Shown: one piece after another, positions 6,666 through 15,318 of the stretch | How positions within the stretch are numbered: the first letter of the stretch is position 1 | Layout of the letters: every line of letters begins with the position of its first letter | Assembly: GCA_934466475.1 (NCBI GenBank) | Contig: CAKSLI010000011.1 | Span: forward strand, 1-63,231 | Reading direction: 5' to 3' | Length of the DNA: 63,231 nt | Origin: an uncultured Oscillospiraceae bacterium | GTDB taxonomy: Bacteria; Bacillota; Clostridia; Oscillospirales; Ruminococcaceae | Notes under the pieces: generated by a model | Databases searched by the model: none | Told to the model about the DNA's origin: nothing | Seen by the model: only the letters and a program-made list of their open reading frames with translations | Program-made: the position numbers and the translations under genes

Positions 6666-8900
6666 ATGAAGCACAAGAGAATTTTAAGCATACTTCTCGC
6701 GGCGGCGACCGCCGTGGGGCTTTCCGGCTGCTCCGGGAACAATTCAGTCAGCGGCAGCTCCGAGAGCACGCCCGATGTTGGCGGCGATACCACGGTTTCG
6801 GGCGAGCCCGCAGCGGCTAACGTGTCCGTGAACGGCTGGGAGTTCAATCAGGTTGCAATGGGCGGCGGCGGATTCGTCAGCGGCGTGTTCACCACAAGCC
6901 AGGACGGGCTGTACTACGCGAGAACAGACGTCGGCGGCGCTTACCGCTACAATAAGGAGCTCGAAAAGTGGGAGTCCCTGTCCTACGGGATCAGCGAGGA
7001 CGACCAGGGCTTCCTCGGCATCGCCGGACTTGCGTTCGGTGCAAGCGACCCGAACAGGCTGTACCTTCTTGCCGGAACGAGCTATCTCAGCGGCGGCAGG
7101 ACTGCCCTTTTCATCTCGAACGACTACGGCAGCACCTTCACCCGCACGGAGCTCACCGATACCATAAAAGTAGACGGCAACGGCATGGGACGCGGCAACG
7201 GCGAGAGGCTCGCAGTAGACCCCAAGAACAGCGACATCGTTTACGCCGGCGGCATGAGCACAGGAGGTCTGATAAAGTCCACGGACGGCGGTCTGACCTT
7301 TACGCAGCTCGACCTCGGGACCGACACCACAACAAGCAACATCAACGGTATTTGCAGCATAATCATCGACCCGGATTCCGGCGACGACAACAGCTGCTCC
7401 ACGATTTACGCGGCAATCTCCCGCAAGGGCGACTACAACATCTACAAGTCCACTGACGCAGGAAGCACATGGGCTCCCGTTGAGTCCGCGCCCAAGGGGC
7501 TTATGGTACAGCGCATGAAGTACAACGGCGCCGGAAAAATAATCATCACCTACGCTGACGCGGAGGGTCCGTGGAACAGCAACCGCGGCTCCGGCAGCAT
7601 ACGCGCGCTGACTATCGCGGACGACTCCATGGAGGATATCTCCCCGGAGAAGCGCAGCTTCGGCGATGTGGTCATCGACCCGAACGACCCGAACAGAATG
7701 GCTGCCTGCACCGAGAACGTGTACAGCGAGCAGCCCACCGGCGCATTCGGCGATGAATTCTACGTTACCACGGACGGCGGCAAGACCTGGAAGTACCTCA
7801 ACGATGTGATGACGATGACGGACGGCGGCGTTGCATGGCATGCGGGCTCCGCAATGCACTGGTGCAGCTCCATGGCCATCGACCCGAACAACACCGACAG
7901 GGTAATGGTGGTTTCCGGAAACGGTATCTTCGCTTCCGACAACATCTGGGACGAGAAGCCGGAGTTCCACTTCTTCGGCAAGGGCGTCGAGGAGACTGTT
8001 CCCTATGAGCTGGTCAGCATTCCCGGCGGAAAGCTCGTCACCGTTGTTGGCGACTACGACGGCTTCGCGCAGGACGACGCCGCTGAATACGGAACCATGC
8101 ACAACAGCACGGCGGGCTCCATGACCGGACTCGGCGTTGCAATGGGAAGCACTGACGTATGGGTAAAGGCTGCGAACTCCACCAGCGGCAACGACTTCTG
8201 GTACACCGAGGACGGCGGCGCGACATGGAACAACGTCAAGAAATCCCCGCTGGACACCGGCGCTGCGCATGGCGGCTCCGTTGCGGTATCCGCGGACGGT
8301 AAGACATTCTACTGGGCTCCGGACAACGGCGCGTTCATCTTCCGAACCGACGACAGGGGCGAGACCTGGGAAAAGTGCGAGGGCGGACTGAGCTGCAAGC
8401 GCATAATCGCCGACCCGGTAAATCCCGAGTATGTGTACGCCTCCAGCGGAAGCGCGTTCTATTACAGCAGCGACCGCGGAAAGACCTTTACGGCGAACAA
8501 CGACCTGACGGTGTTCAATTCCACTCGTCCGGCGGTAGTTGCAGGCGTTGAGGGCAAGATATACTTCTGCGCAATGGGTCTCCAGGTCTCCGAGGATCAC
8601 GGGCAGACCTTTAAGCATATAGACACGGTTTCCAACTGCCAGATGGTAGGCCTCGGCAGAGGAAAGAACGATGGCGACCCCGAAGCTATCTACATCTGGG
8701 GACAGCCCACATCAGAAGACCCCGTGGGACTTTACTGGTCCGAGGACGAGGGCGCTACCTGGAAGCGCATAAATGACGATAACCTCCAGTTCGGCGGCAC
8801 CGGCAACGGAAAGTTCGTTTACGGCGACTGGAACGTTTACGGCAGAGTTTACATGAGCACTCTGGGTCTGGGCGTGGTTTACGGCGACCTTATCCAGTAA
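6666..8900 (+). CDS. GH74 xyloglucanase, lipoprotein
   Basis: A 744-residue secreted lipoprotein predicted to cleave the beta-1,4-glucan backbone of xyloglucan. The N-terminus is a type II signal with lipobox LSGC, then a short Ser/Gly linker. The rest is a two-lobed seven-bladed propeller rich in Asp-box (BNR) turns such as STDGGLTF, STDAGSTW, TTDGGKTW, TEDGGATW and SSDRGKTF. Family landmarks include YYARTDVGGAYRYN, which holds the predicted catalytic Asp, and VYGRVYMSTLGLGVVYGD at the end. There is no dockerin or CBM, so it works at the cell surface on its own. The start 6666 has GGAGAA five bases upstream; ATG codons at 6633 and 6654 are in frame but worse placed and would bury the signal peptide. 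Confidence 0.92.
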   Translation: MKHKRILSILLAAATAVGLSGCSGNNSVSGSSESTPDVGGDTTVSGEPAAANVSVNGWEFNQVAMGGGGFVSGVFTTSQDGLYYARTDVGGAYRYNKELEKWESLSYGISEDDQGFLGIAGLAFGASDPNRLYLLAGTSYLSGGRTALFISNDYGSTFTRTELTDTIKVDGNGMGRGNGERLAVDPKNSDIVYAGGMSTGGLIKSTDGGLTFTQLDLGTDTTTSNINGICSIIIDPDSGDDNSCSTIYAAISRKGDYNIYKSTDAGSTWAPVESAPKGLMVQRMKYNGAGKIIITYADAEGPWNSNRGSGSIRALTIADDSMEDISPEKRSFGDVVIDPNDPNRMAACTENVYSEQPTGAFGDEFYVTTDGGKTWKYLNDVMTMTDGGVAWHAGSAMHWCSSMAIDPNNTDRVMVVSGNGIFASDNIWDEKPEFHFFGKGVEETVPYELVSIPGGKLVTVVGDYDGFAQDDAAEYGTMHNSTAGSMTGLGVAMGSTDVWVKAANSTSGNDFWYTEDGGATWNNVKKSPLDTGAAHGGSVAVSADGKTFYWAPDNGAFIFRTDDRGETWEKCEGGLSCKRIIADPVNPEYVYASSGSAFYYSSDRGKTFTANNDLTVFNSTRPAVVAGVEGKIYFCAMGLQVSEDHGQTFKHIDTVSNCQMVGLGRGKNDGDPEAIYIWGQPTSEDPVGLYWSEDEGATWKRINDDNLQFGGTGNGKFVYGDWNVYGRVYMSTLGLGVVYGDLIQ

Positions 8901-8915
8901 TGGGAACATAACAAA

Positions 8916-8940
8916 AAGGGAGAGCTCCGGCTCTCCCTTT
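8916..8940. terminator. Terminator hairpin, copy 1 of a duplicated pair
   Basis: A 25-bp near-perfect palindrome identical to 9129-9153. Only the left side carries a poly-A run (AAAAAGGG), so this copy has a U-tract only for minus-strand transcripts, that is for the diguanylate cyclase gene reading through the inserted element. Confidence 0.8.
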
Positions 8941-9128
8941 AGACCGTCGAAAAATCCCCTAAAGGGGCTTTTCCGCCGAACATCCGCCCGGCGCGCACTC
9001 ATTGTCGGCTTTGCCGACAATTCGCACGCTTGTGCGGATAGAAGTATTTTTTGCCCCGGCAGAGCTGGGGCAAAAAATGGATTTCAAATGCCCGCTTCGC
9101 GGGCAGAAGGTACTTTTTCAACAGACTG
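8941..9128. mobile_element. Hairpin-rich element inserted in a bidirectional terminator (188 bp)
   Basis: Lies between two identical 25-bp terminator hairpins. Its ends are imperfect inverted repeats: AGACCGTCGAAAAA at the left, and the complement of CAGTCTGTTGAAAAAG at the right. These resemble the ends of the elements at 31659, 58965 and 60049. Inside are at least four perfect hairpins: CCCC-taaa-GGGG, ATTGTCGGC-ttt-GCCGACAAT, an 11-bp stem with TTTTTTGCCCC, and GCCCGC-ttc-GCGGGC. No ORF of note. It is interpreted as a MITE-like insertion with duplication of its target. Confidence 0.55.
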
Positions 9129-9153
9129 AAGGGAGAGCTCCGGCTCTCCCTTT
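9129..9153. terminator. Terminator hairpin, copy 2 of a duplicated pair
   Basis: Identical to 8916-8940. Here the T-run is only on the right (CCCTTTTTATT), so this copy terminates plus-strand transcripts from the GH74 gene. Removing 8941-9153 and joining the outer flanks regenerates one symmetrical bidirectional terminator. Confidence 0.8.
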
Positions 9154-9156
9154 TTA

Positions 9157-11079
9157 TTATGTGGTGCGCTCCATGTGGCGGCGCACCTTTTCTTCATACA
9201 TTGCGCGGTCTGCGGCGGTTATCGCGGAATCCAGCCGGGCATTCTCCGCGGGGCGGAGCGAGGAGCCCATGCTCGCTGATACGGAGTAGGGTCTTGCAAG
9301 CAGGGAGCTTTTCTCCTCCAGCAGTTTCCGGAGCGTTTCGGCGCGGCCGCAGAGCTGCTCCTCCGTGTATTTTCCCACGCCTATCAGGTAGAATTCATCG
9401 CCGCCGGCACGCACGCATATCTCCCCGGGGAGCAGAGCCTCCCTCAGAGCGCCTGCAAGCGCGGTAATCGCCGCGTCTCCCTCTACATGGCCGTAGATAT
9501 CGTTGATGTGCTTAAGCCTGTCCATATCCACGACAGTTACGGCAAGGAACTCCCCGGGCTTTGCCGCGGAAAGCATTCCGGAGGTGAGCTCCTCCATTCC
9601 GCGGCGGTTGAGCGCGCCGGTCATCTTGTCGTACATGGACATATTCAGCAGGCTGTGCTGTATCCTCATCATTTCGAGGGCGTTGTTGATATTTCGCAGC
9701 CAGTTGCGGTATACAAGGCTTATCACATTGCAGTCGAAGCTGCACTGTATCACGGAATATCCGTACGGACGGTCGTTAAAATGCACTGACGAGAAATAAT
9801 ATACTGACGCCTCGTCGTCGCTGCCGATACCCGGGATAAGCTCCCGCCGGTCGAAGCGTACCTCCTCGCAGGGCTTGTAGAAGCCGGTGTTTTCCTCCGG
9901 CGTGGTGAATACCACTATGCTCATTTCCTGCGGGTAGCCGTGGTACAGCTCCTCATGCGTGAGCCAGTCCGGATAGAGGCACAGCCAGTACTTCATGAAC
10001 GGGCGGACGTAGTAGGTCGAGTTGTACACCGCAAGGAAGCACTCATCCAGGGAGCGGCTTCCGGAAAGGCGCTCGCTCACATAGCCCTCGAGAAGCGCGC
10101 CGATATCCATGCTGCCGATGAGCCCGTTGGAGCCGTAATCCCGGTTCAGGTAGTACAGCGAATCCCGGAATCTCCCGATAAAGCTGCCTATCTCCATTCT
10201 GCACGGGCAGGTGAGCCCGGTATGTATGCGCGCCTGCTTCACGGCGTAGGGGAGTATTTCGGCGTCGGGCTCCATTAGCGAGCGCAGGACGTTCACTGCC
10301 TCCATGGCGATGTATTCGTCGTTGGAATCGAACGTTGTCACGGGAATGGGATTTATCTGCGCCTCCTGAGTAGCGTCATAGCCGGTTATCATGACCTGCT
10401 CTGGTATTTTCACGCCGCCCTCTGCGAGGCGGTTCACAAGACCTATCGCCATGTGGTCGCTGGCGCACACCACCGCCTGCGGGAGCTTCCTCCTGCCGGA
10501 GAGGAATTCGTCGGCGAGCGCCGCCCCGCCCGGGTACCAGAAATCGCCGTAATATATGCTGTCCTCCGTCACCGGGAGCCCGGAGGAATTCATTGCCCTG
10601 CGGAATCCGCTGAGCCTGTCCTCCGCTATGGCGTGCCCTTTCGGTCCGCTGAGGAACATTATGTCGGTGCAGCCGTGACCTATGGCGTGGCGCGTTATCC
10701 CGAAGAAATCGTCCGACTGGCTGAGATTCACGACCGGGTAGTTTCCGAATGGCTCCACCAGCGCGATGACCGGCTTGCTGCATTCGTTTTCCAGCTTGTG
10801 GAGTATGCGCTTTTCAAGCGCGTCCGGGGCGTTTCCCTCGCGCAGCAGGAGCGGGTCAACGATAACTCCGTCAAGGATATCGAAATTTATAAGCTCGTAT
10901 ATATTTTCTTCTCCGCTGAGATAATCCTTGTAGAAGCTGCACGCTGTCACCATGGACGCAAACACCGCTATATCGTAGTCGTACAGCCTGCACCGCTCGA
11001 ACATTCCTTTCAGGATCCTGCGGCAGTGCGCGGATTCCGGATTTGAGGTAATAAATCCGATCAGCTTTCTTTTTTTCAT
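9157..11079 (-). CDS. Diguanylate cyclase with LacI-like periplasmic-binding-protein sensor domain
   Basis: A 640-residue cytoplasmic protein. Residues 1-285 resemble the ligand-binding core of LacI/RbsB-type proteins (IGFITSNPESAHCRRILKG start, VVCASDHMAIGLVNRL, ITGYDATQEAQINP), but the LacI DNA-binding helix-turn-helix is absent. A middle region of about 190 residues has no assigned domain. Residues about 470-635 form a GGDEF domain with intact AGGDEFYL, DKMTGALNRRG and the metal aspartate VVDMDRLK, so it should make c-di-GMP. There is no signal peptide or membrane helix, so the ligand must be intracellular, probably a sugar. It converges on the xyloglucanase gene and diverges from the MBOAT gene. 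A consensus promoter lies upstream. Confidence 0.88.
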   Translation of the reverse strand: MKKRKLIGFITSNPESAHCRRILKGMFERCRLYDYDIAVFASMVTACSFYKDYLSGEENIYELINFDILDGVIVDPLLLREGNAPDALEKRILHKLENECSKPVIALVEPFGNYPVVNLSQSDDFFGITRHAIGHGCTDIMFLSGPKGHAIAEDRLSGFRRAMNSSGLPVTEDSIYYGDFWYPGGAALADEFLSGRRKLPQAVVCASDHMAIGLVNRLAEGGVKIPEQVMITGYDATQEAQINPIPVTTFDSNDEYIAMEAVNVLRSLMEPDAEILPYAVKQARIHTGLTCPCRMEIGSFIGRFRDSLYYLNRDYGSNGLIGSMDIGALLEGYVSERLSGSRSLDECFLAVYNSTYYVRPFMKYWLCLYPDWLTHEELYHGYPQEMSIVVFTTPEENTGFYKPCEEVRFDRRELIPGIGSDDEASVYYFSSVHFNDRPYGYSVIQCSFDCNVISLVYRNWLRNINNALEMMRIQHSLLNMSMYDKMTGALNRRGMEELTSGMLSAAKPGEFLAVTVVDMDRLKHINDIYGHVEGDAAITALAGALREALLPGEICVRAGGDEFYLIGVGKYTEEQLCGRAETLRKLLEEKSSLLARPYSVSASMGSSLRPAENARLDSAITAADRAMYEEKVRRHMERTT

Positions 11080-11102
11080 ATTGTCGCCGCCTCTCTTATT
11101 AA

Positions 11103-11232
11103 CCAGATATACACAGAAGTATTATATCACAAGTCAGAATTATTTTCAAGAGCTGCCGCAGATTTTTTTCAAAAGATCCGGCATGTATTGACAATTATTT
11201 ACCACAGTGTTATAATAAAGTTGTATATCTGG
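11103..11232. promoter_or_regulatory. Divergent promoters with a shared 10-bp inverted operator-like repeat
   Basis: Minus-strand promoter for the cyclase gene: TTGAAA (11144-11149), 17 bp, TATAAT (11121-11126). Plus-strand promoter for MBOAT: TTGACA (11188-11193), 17 bp, TATAAT (11211-11216). Just past each -10 box the same word GTATATCTGG occurs, at 11223-11232 on plus and 11103-11112 on minus. It lies at the start of both transcripts, where an operator or an initial RNA motif could act. Confidence 0.7.
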
Positions 11233-11262
11233 CTGTAAAACCACAGGAAAACGGGGTGCCGT

Positions 11263-12732
11263 ATGGTCTTTTCAGATTTATTCTTTTTGTATATATTCCT
11301 GCCTGCCGCGGCGCTCTGCTACGCCCTCGGCAGATGTGCGGACAGCGCGCGGCTGGCTTACGCGGAGGGGCGCTCGAGGTTCCGGATAACGAACTGCTGC
11401 CCGTATTCCAACGCAGTGCTGACGGTCTTCTCGCTGATATTCTACGCCTGGGGGGAGCCGGTATATGTGGCGCTCATGGTGGAGAGCGTCCTGATGAACT
11501 ACGCCGTGGGGCTCTGCATAGACCGCGGAAAGAGAAAATCAAAGCCCGCGCTCGTTATCGGGCTGATACTCAACATCGGCATGATAGCGGTGTTCAAGTA
11601 CGCGGATTTCCTTGCGGGTACGCTGGATCTCTTCGGGCTCAGCGTCCCGAAGCCCGGAATAGCCCTGCCTATCGGGATAAGCTTCTTCACGTTCCAGGCG
11701 ATATCCTACATCGTGGACGTCTACCGCGGGGAGGTCCGCGCGCAGCGGAGCTTTCCCGCGCTGCTTCTGTATATTTCGATGTTCCCGCAGCTGATCGCGG
11801 GGCCTATCGTGCGATATTCCACTATTTCCGCGGAAATAAACCGCCGCAGCATTTCCTTTGACGACCTCGCGGAGGGCTCCTTCCGGTTCCTCATAGGGCT
11901 CGGAAAAAAGGTCATTCTGGCGAATCAGCTCGGGGAGCTGTCCTCGGCGTTCCTTGACGGGGATCTCTCGTCCATTTCGGCGGGAGGCGCCTGGCTCGGG
12001 CTCATAGCCTATACGTTCCAGATATACTTTGATTTCTCGGGCTATTCCGACATGGCTATCGGCATGGGGCGCTGCTTCGGGTTCCACTTTGACGAGAACT
12101 TCCGCGCGCCGTACATCTCGCTGACCATAACCGAATTCTGGCGGCGCTGGCACATCTCCCTCGGCAGCTTCTTCCGGGACTACGTATACATTCCCATGGG
12201 CGGAAACCGCAGGCACCAGCCGCTCAATATACTGGTGGTGTGGTTCCTGACCGGACTGTGGCACGGCGCAAGCTGGAATTTCGTGCTCTGGGGGCTGTAT
12301 TTCGGCGTGATAATCCTCATCGAAAAATACACTATAATAAAAGTACAGAAGAAAATACCGAAAGTAATACTGCATATATACAGCCTGTTCGTCATAGTAT
12401 TCGGCTGGGCGCTGTTCTACTTCACTGATTTCGGCAGGCTGGGGGAGTTCATCGGCATTCTGTTCGGGAACGGCTCCGCCGGCGCATGGGATCTCGTGGC
12501 GCAGAACCAGCTCACTGGAAACCTGTGGCTGCTCATTGCGGCTGCGATATGCTGTCTCCCGATGGGAAGCCTTATCCGTATGTACTACGACAGGGCGGCG
12601 GAGAAGCCCGGCGCCGGCGCGGAGGTCCTGCTGACCGCCGGAAAGACCGTGAGCGCCGCGGCGCTGCTGATAGTCAGCACGCTGCTGCTGATAGGGAGCA
12701 CCACGAATCCGTTCCTCTATCTGAGATTCTGA
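11263..12732 (+). CDS. MBOAT family membrane O-acyltransferase (AlgI/DltB-type)
   Basis: A 489-residue polytopic membrane protein of the MBOAT family, which moves acyl groups across or at the membrane onto glycans or wall polymers. Conserved landmarks are PQLIAGPIVRYS, TITEFWRRWHISLGSFFRDYVYIPMGG and the invariant histidine H334 in LTGLWHGASWNF. About ten or more hydrophobic helices are seen. It is followed nine bases later by a DHHW protein, the arrangement found in alginate- and exopolysaccharide-acetylation modules (AlgI with AlgJ/AlgX). DltB is a family relative, so transfer of an aminoacyl group from the DltA/DltC-like pair 5 kb away cannot be excluded. The start at 11263 follows a weak GGGGTG site. 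Confidence 0.88.
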   Translation: MVFSDLFFLYIFLPAAALCYALGRCADSARLAYAEGRSRFRITNCCPYSNAVLTVFSLIFYAWGEPVYVALMVESVLMNYAVGLCIDRGKRKSKPALVIGLILNIGMIAVFKYADFLAGTLDLFGLSVPKPGIALPIGISFFTFQAISYIVDVYRGEVRAQRSFPALLLYISMFPQLIAGPIVRYSTISAEINRRSISFDDLAEGSFRFLIGLGKKVILANQLGELSSAFLDGDLSSISAGGAWLGLIAYTFQIYFDFSGYSDMAIGMGRCFGFHFDENFRAPYISLTITEFWRRWHISLGSFFRDYVYIPMGGNRRHQPLNILVVWFLTGLWHGASWNFVLWGLYFGVIILIEKYTIIKVQKKIPKVILHIYSLFVIVFGWALFYFTDFGRLGEFIGILFGNGSAGAWDLVAQNQLTGNLWLLIAAAICCLPMGSLIRMYYDRAAEKPGAGAEVLLTAGKTVSAAALLIVSTLLLIGSTTNPFLYLRF

Positions 12733-12740
12733 GGTAAGAA

Positions 12741-14207
12741 ATGAAGCCTGAAAAGAAAAAGTACAGGGAGCCGAAAACTCCGAAGCGCCGCCGCGCGTCC
12801 AACATGATATATCTTGTGACCACTCTGCTGGCGTTCGAGTGCATAGGCATGGGACTGCTGGTGTTCCCGCGGAGCACGGAAAGCATAACCGAAAAGCGCG
12901 AGCTGAAAAAGTTCCCGGAGCTTTCCGCGGACAGCTATTTCATCGGGGAGTTCACCGCGGGAGTTTCCGAGTGGTTCAGCGACACCGTGCCGTTCCGGGA
13001 CGAGCTGACGGATATGTCCACCCAGCTCCGGGAGCTGAAAGGCTTCCGCCAGGACGGCATACGCCTGCACAATGTGGGCTCCGTACAGACCAGCGCTCCG
13101 GAGGAAAGCAAGCCGCAGACCTCCGCGCCGGAGCAGGACGAAAAGCCGGATAACAGCTCCGCGCCGGAGGAGACCGCGAAGACCTCCGAAGCTCCCGAGA
13201 GCAGGCCAGCGCAGACAACGGCGCAGACCACTTCCGCGCCGGATATTTTCGACCCGGACGAGGACATAAATCCGGACGATTCGGTGACGATAACCAACAA
13301 CGGCATAGCCGTGGTAGGCACCAGGGCGCTCATGCTGTACGGCGGAAGCTACTCGGTAGGGGAGCGCTACGCGGAAGTGGTGAACGAATACAAGCAGGCT
13401 CTGCCGGACGTGAACGTTTACGCCATGGTAATCCCGACCTCCTGCGAATTTTACAGCCCGGAGGCTGTCCGCGCCTACTGCGGCAGCCAGAAGGACAATA
13501 TAGAGCATATCTACGAGAACCTCAAAGGCGCGGTCGGCGTGGACGCCTACACGTCTCTCCAGGCGCACACCAGGGAAGACATCTACCTGCGCACCGACCA
13601 CCACTGGGCTCCGCTGGGGGCGTATTATGCGGCGCAGGCGTTCGCGCAGGCGGCGGGAGTCCCGTTCGAGGACATCTCGAAGTACGAGCGGCGCGTGGTC
13701 CACGATTACGTTGGCACGATGTACGGCTACTCCGGGGACGCGGTGCTGAAGAACAACCCGGAGGACTTCGTGTACTACGTCCCGACATACGTTGACTACA
13801 CGACCACCTATTACGACTATATCCTGACGGACGGAAGGATAACCGGCGCGAATCAGCCGTACAGCGCGGATTTCTTCGTGAAGTTCGGCGATGGGAACGG
13901 CATGGCGTACTGCACGTTCATGGGCGGAGACGCCAAGGTGGTCAATGTGTCCACGAATGCCGGCACCGGGCGTAAGCTCGCCATTTTCAAGGACAGCTAC
14001 GGAAACGCCCTGCCGGGGTACCTCATGGGCTCCTTTGACGAGATATACGTCATAGATATGCGGTATTTCACGCACAACGCGGTGGATTTCCTGAAAGAAA
14101 ACGGCGTGACCGATGTGCTTTTCGCGAATAACGCGTTCCACGCCGCGACAGCCTCCACGGTGACCTATTACAAGAATTTCCTGACCCAGGCGGACTGGGG
14201 GTTCTGA
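12741..14207 (+). CDS. DHHW family protein, partner of MBOAT (AlgX/AlgJ-like)
   Basis: A 488-residue membrane-anchored extracellular protein. It has a basic N-terminus and one membrane helix at about 21-40. A Pro/Ser/Thr-rich linker (about 110-175, repeated TSAPE-like units) precedes an SGNH-like domain. The family signature D286-H287-H288-W289 (YLRTDHHW) and a downstream serine motif (FKDSYGNAL) match the catalytic Asp/His and Ser regions of AlgX/AlgJ-type transferases. It begins nine bases after the MBOAT stop and is surely co-transcribed. It is expected to accept an acyl group from the MBOAT protein and put it on a surface glycan. The acceptor is unknown. Confidence 0.85.
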   Translation: MKPEKKKYREPKTPKRRRASNMIYLVTTLLAFECIGMGLLVFPRSTESITEKRELKKFPELSADSYFIGEFTAGVSEWFSDTVPFRDELTDMSTQLRELKGFRQDGIRLHNVGSVQTSAPEESKPQTSAPEQDEKPDNSSAPEETAKTSEAPESRPAQTTAQTTSAPDIFDPDEDINPDDSVTITNNGIAVVGTRALMLYGGSYSVGERYAEVVNEYKQALPDVNVYAMVIPTSCEFYSPEAVRAYCGSQKDNIEHIYENLKGAVGVDAYTSLQAHTREDIYLRTDHHWAPLGAYYAAQAFAQAAGVPFEDISKYERRVVHDYVGTMYGYSGDAVLKNNPEDFVYYVPTYVDYTTTYYDYILTDGRITGANQPYSADFFVKFGDGNGMAYCTFMGGDAKVVNVSTNAGTGRKLAIFKDSYGNALPGYLMGSFDEIYVIDMRYFTHNAVDFLKENGVTDVLFANNAFHAATASTVTYYKNFLTQADWGF

Positions 14208-14221
14208 CCGGCGGCCACCCC

Positions 14222-14250
14222 TTGACATTTCGCGGAGATGGTGATATAAT
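14222..14250 (+). promoter_or_regulatory. Promoter of the DAHP synthase gene
   Basis: Consensus TTGACA (14222-14227), 17-bp spacer, TATAAT (14245-14250), about 40 bp before the start codon. Nothing resembling an attenuator lies in the short leader. Confidence 0.88.
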
Positions 14251-14289
14251 AGCACTAGATTTACTGCAAAAAAAGGAGAAATATAAAGA

Positions 14290-15318
14290 ATGTCAATGAA
14301 TTTCCGCAGAAAGCTCCCGGTTCCCAAGGAGATAAAGGAGCTTTATCCGCTGAGCGACAAGATAAAGGCGATAAAGACAGAGCGTGACGCTAAGATAGCG
14401 GACGTGTTCACCGGGAAGTCCGATAAGTTCCTGCTGATCATCGGGCCGTGCTCTGCGGATAACGAGGATTCCGTAATGGAATACACCTGCCGCCTTTCCA
14501 GGCTCCAGGAGCAGGTAAAGGACAAGATAATCATTATTCCGAGAATATACACCAACAAGCCGAGAACCACCGGCGAGGGCTACAAGGGCATGATCCACCA
14601 GCCTGACCCCACCAAGGGCGAGGATATGCTGGAGGGGCTCATCCACGTGCGCAAGCTCCACACCCGCGCTATCGAGGAGACCGGTCTTGTCTGCGCTGAC
14701 GAGATGCTTTACCCCGAGAATTACCGCTATCTGTCCGATATACTCAGCTATGTCGCAGTAGGCGCGCGTTCCGTTGAGGATCAGGAACACCGTCTCACAG
14801 CCAGCGGAATGGAGTGCCCCTGCGGTATGAAGAATCCTACCAGCGGCACTATCTCGATAATGCTGAATTCCATTCGTGCGGCGCAGAGCAGCCACACGTT
14901 CATCTACCGCGGCTGGGAGGTCAATACCGACGGCAACCCGCTGGCGCACGCTATCCTCCGCGGAGCTCAGAACAAGCACGACCAGACTATCCCGAACTAC
15001 CACTATGAGGACTTAAAGCTGCTGTACGACATGTACCAGGAGAAGAACCTCAAGAATATGGCGTGCATAGTGGACACGAACCACTCCAACAGCGGCAAGA
15101 AGTACCTCGAGCAGATACGCATTGCAAACGAGATACTCCACTCCATGCGCCACTCCCCGGAGATACGCAGCATGGTAAAGGGTCTGATGATCGAGAGCTA
15201 CATAGAGGACGGCGCACAGAAGGTCGGAGACGGCGTTTACGGCAAGTCCATAACCGACCCCTGCCTCGGCTGGGAGAAGAGCGAAAAGCTGGTTCTTGAG
15301 ATCGCAGATCAGCTGTGA
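14290..15318 (+). CDS. aroF: 3-deoxy-7-phosphoheptulonate (DAHP) synthase, class I
   Basis: A 342-residue enzyme that condenses phosphoenolpyruvate with erythrose 4-phosphate, the first step of the shikimate pathway. It is of the AroF/AroG/AroH type: GPCSADN, the RIYTNKPRTTGEGYKG stretch, GARSVEDQEHR and DTNHSNSGKKYLEQ are all present. The length fits the family. An AAAGGAG site precedes the start; a second in-frame ATG at 14296 is possible. The last 13 codons plus stop are repeated downstream at 15426-15464. A T-box and tyrS follow, tying the locus to aromatic amino acids. Which of AroF/G/H it equals by feedback specificity cannot be told from sequence, so the symbol is generic. Confidence 0.92.
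   Translation: MSMNFRRKLPVPKEIKELYPLSDKIKAIKTERDAKIADVFTGKSDKFLLIIGPCSADNEDSVMEYTCRLSRLQEQVKDKIIIIPRIYTNKPRTTGEGYKGMIHQPDPTKGEDMLEGLIHVRKLHTRAIEETGLVCADEMLYPENYRYLSDILSYVAVGARSVEDQEHRLTASGMECPCGMKNPTSGTISIMLNSIRAAQSSHTFIYRGWEVNTDGNPLAHAILRGAQNKHDQTIPNYHYEDLKLLYDMYQEKNLKNMACIVDTNHSNSGKKYLEQIRIANEILHSMRHSPEIRSMVKGLMIESYIEDGAQKVGDGVYGKSITDPCLGWEKSEKLVLEIADQL

Noticed and set aside
8941..9128. CRISPR array or tRNA cluster in the hairpin-rich segment.
   Set aside because: The hairpins differ from each other, there are no regular spacers, and none folds as a tRNA.
9002..9467. Short plus-strand frames at the edge of the cyclase gene and the inserted element.
   Set aside because: They cross the duplicated terminator and hairpins, overlap the cyclase coding region and resemble no protein.
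11263..12732. Calling the MBOAT protein DltB.
   Set aside because: Its immediate partner is a DHHW protein, not DltD, and dltA/dltC are in another operon; generic MBOAT is the safer name.
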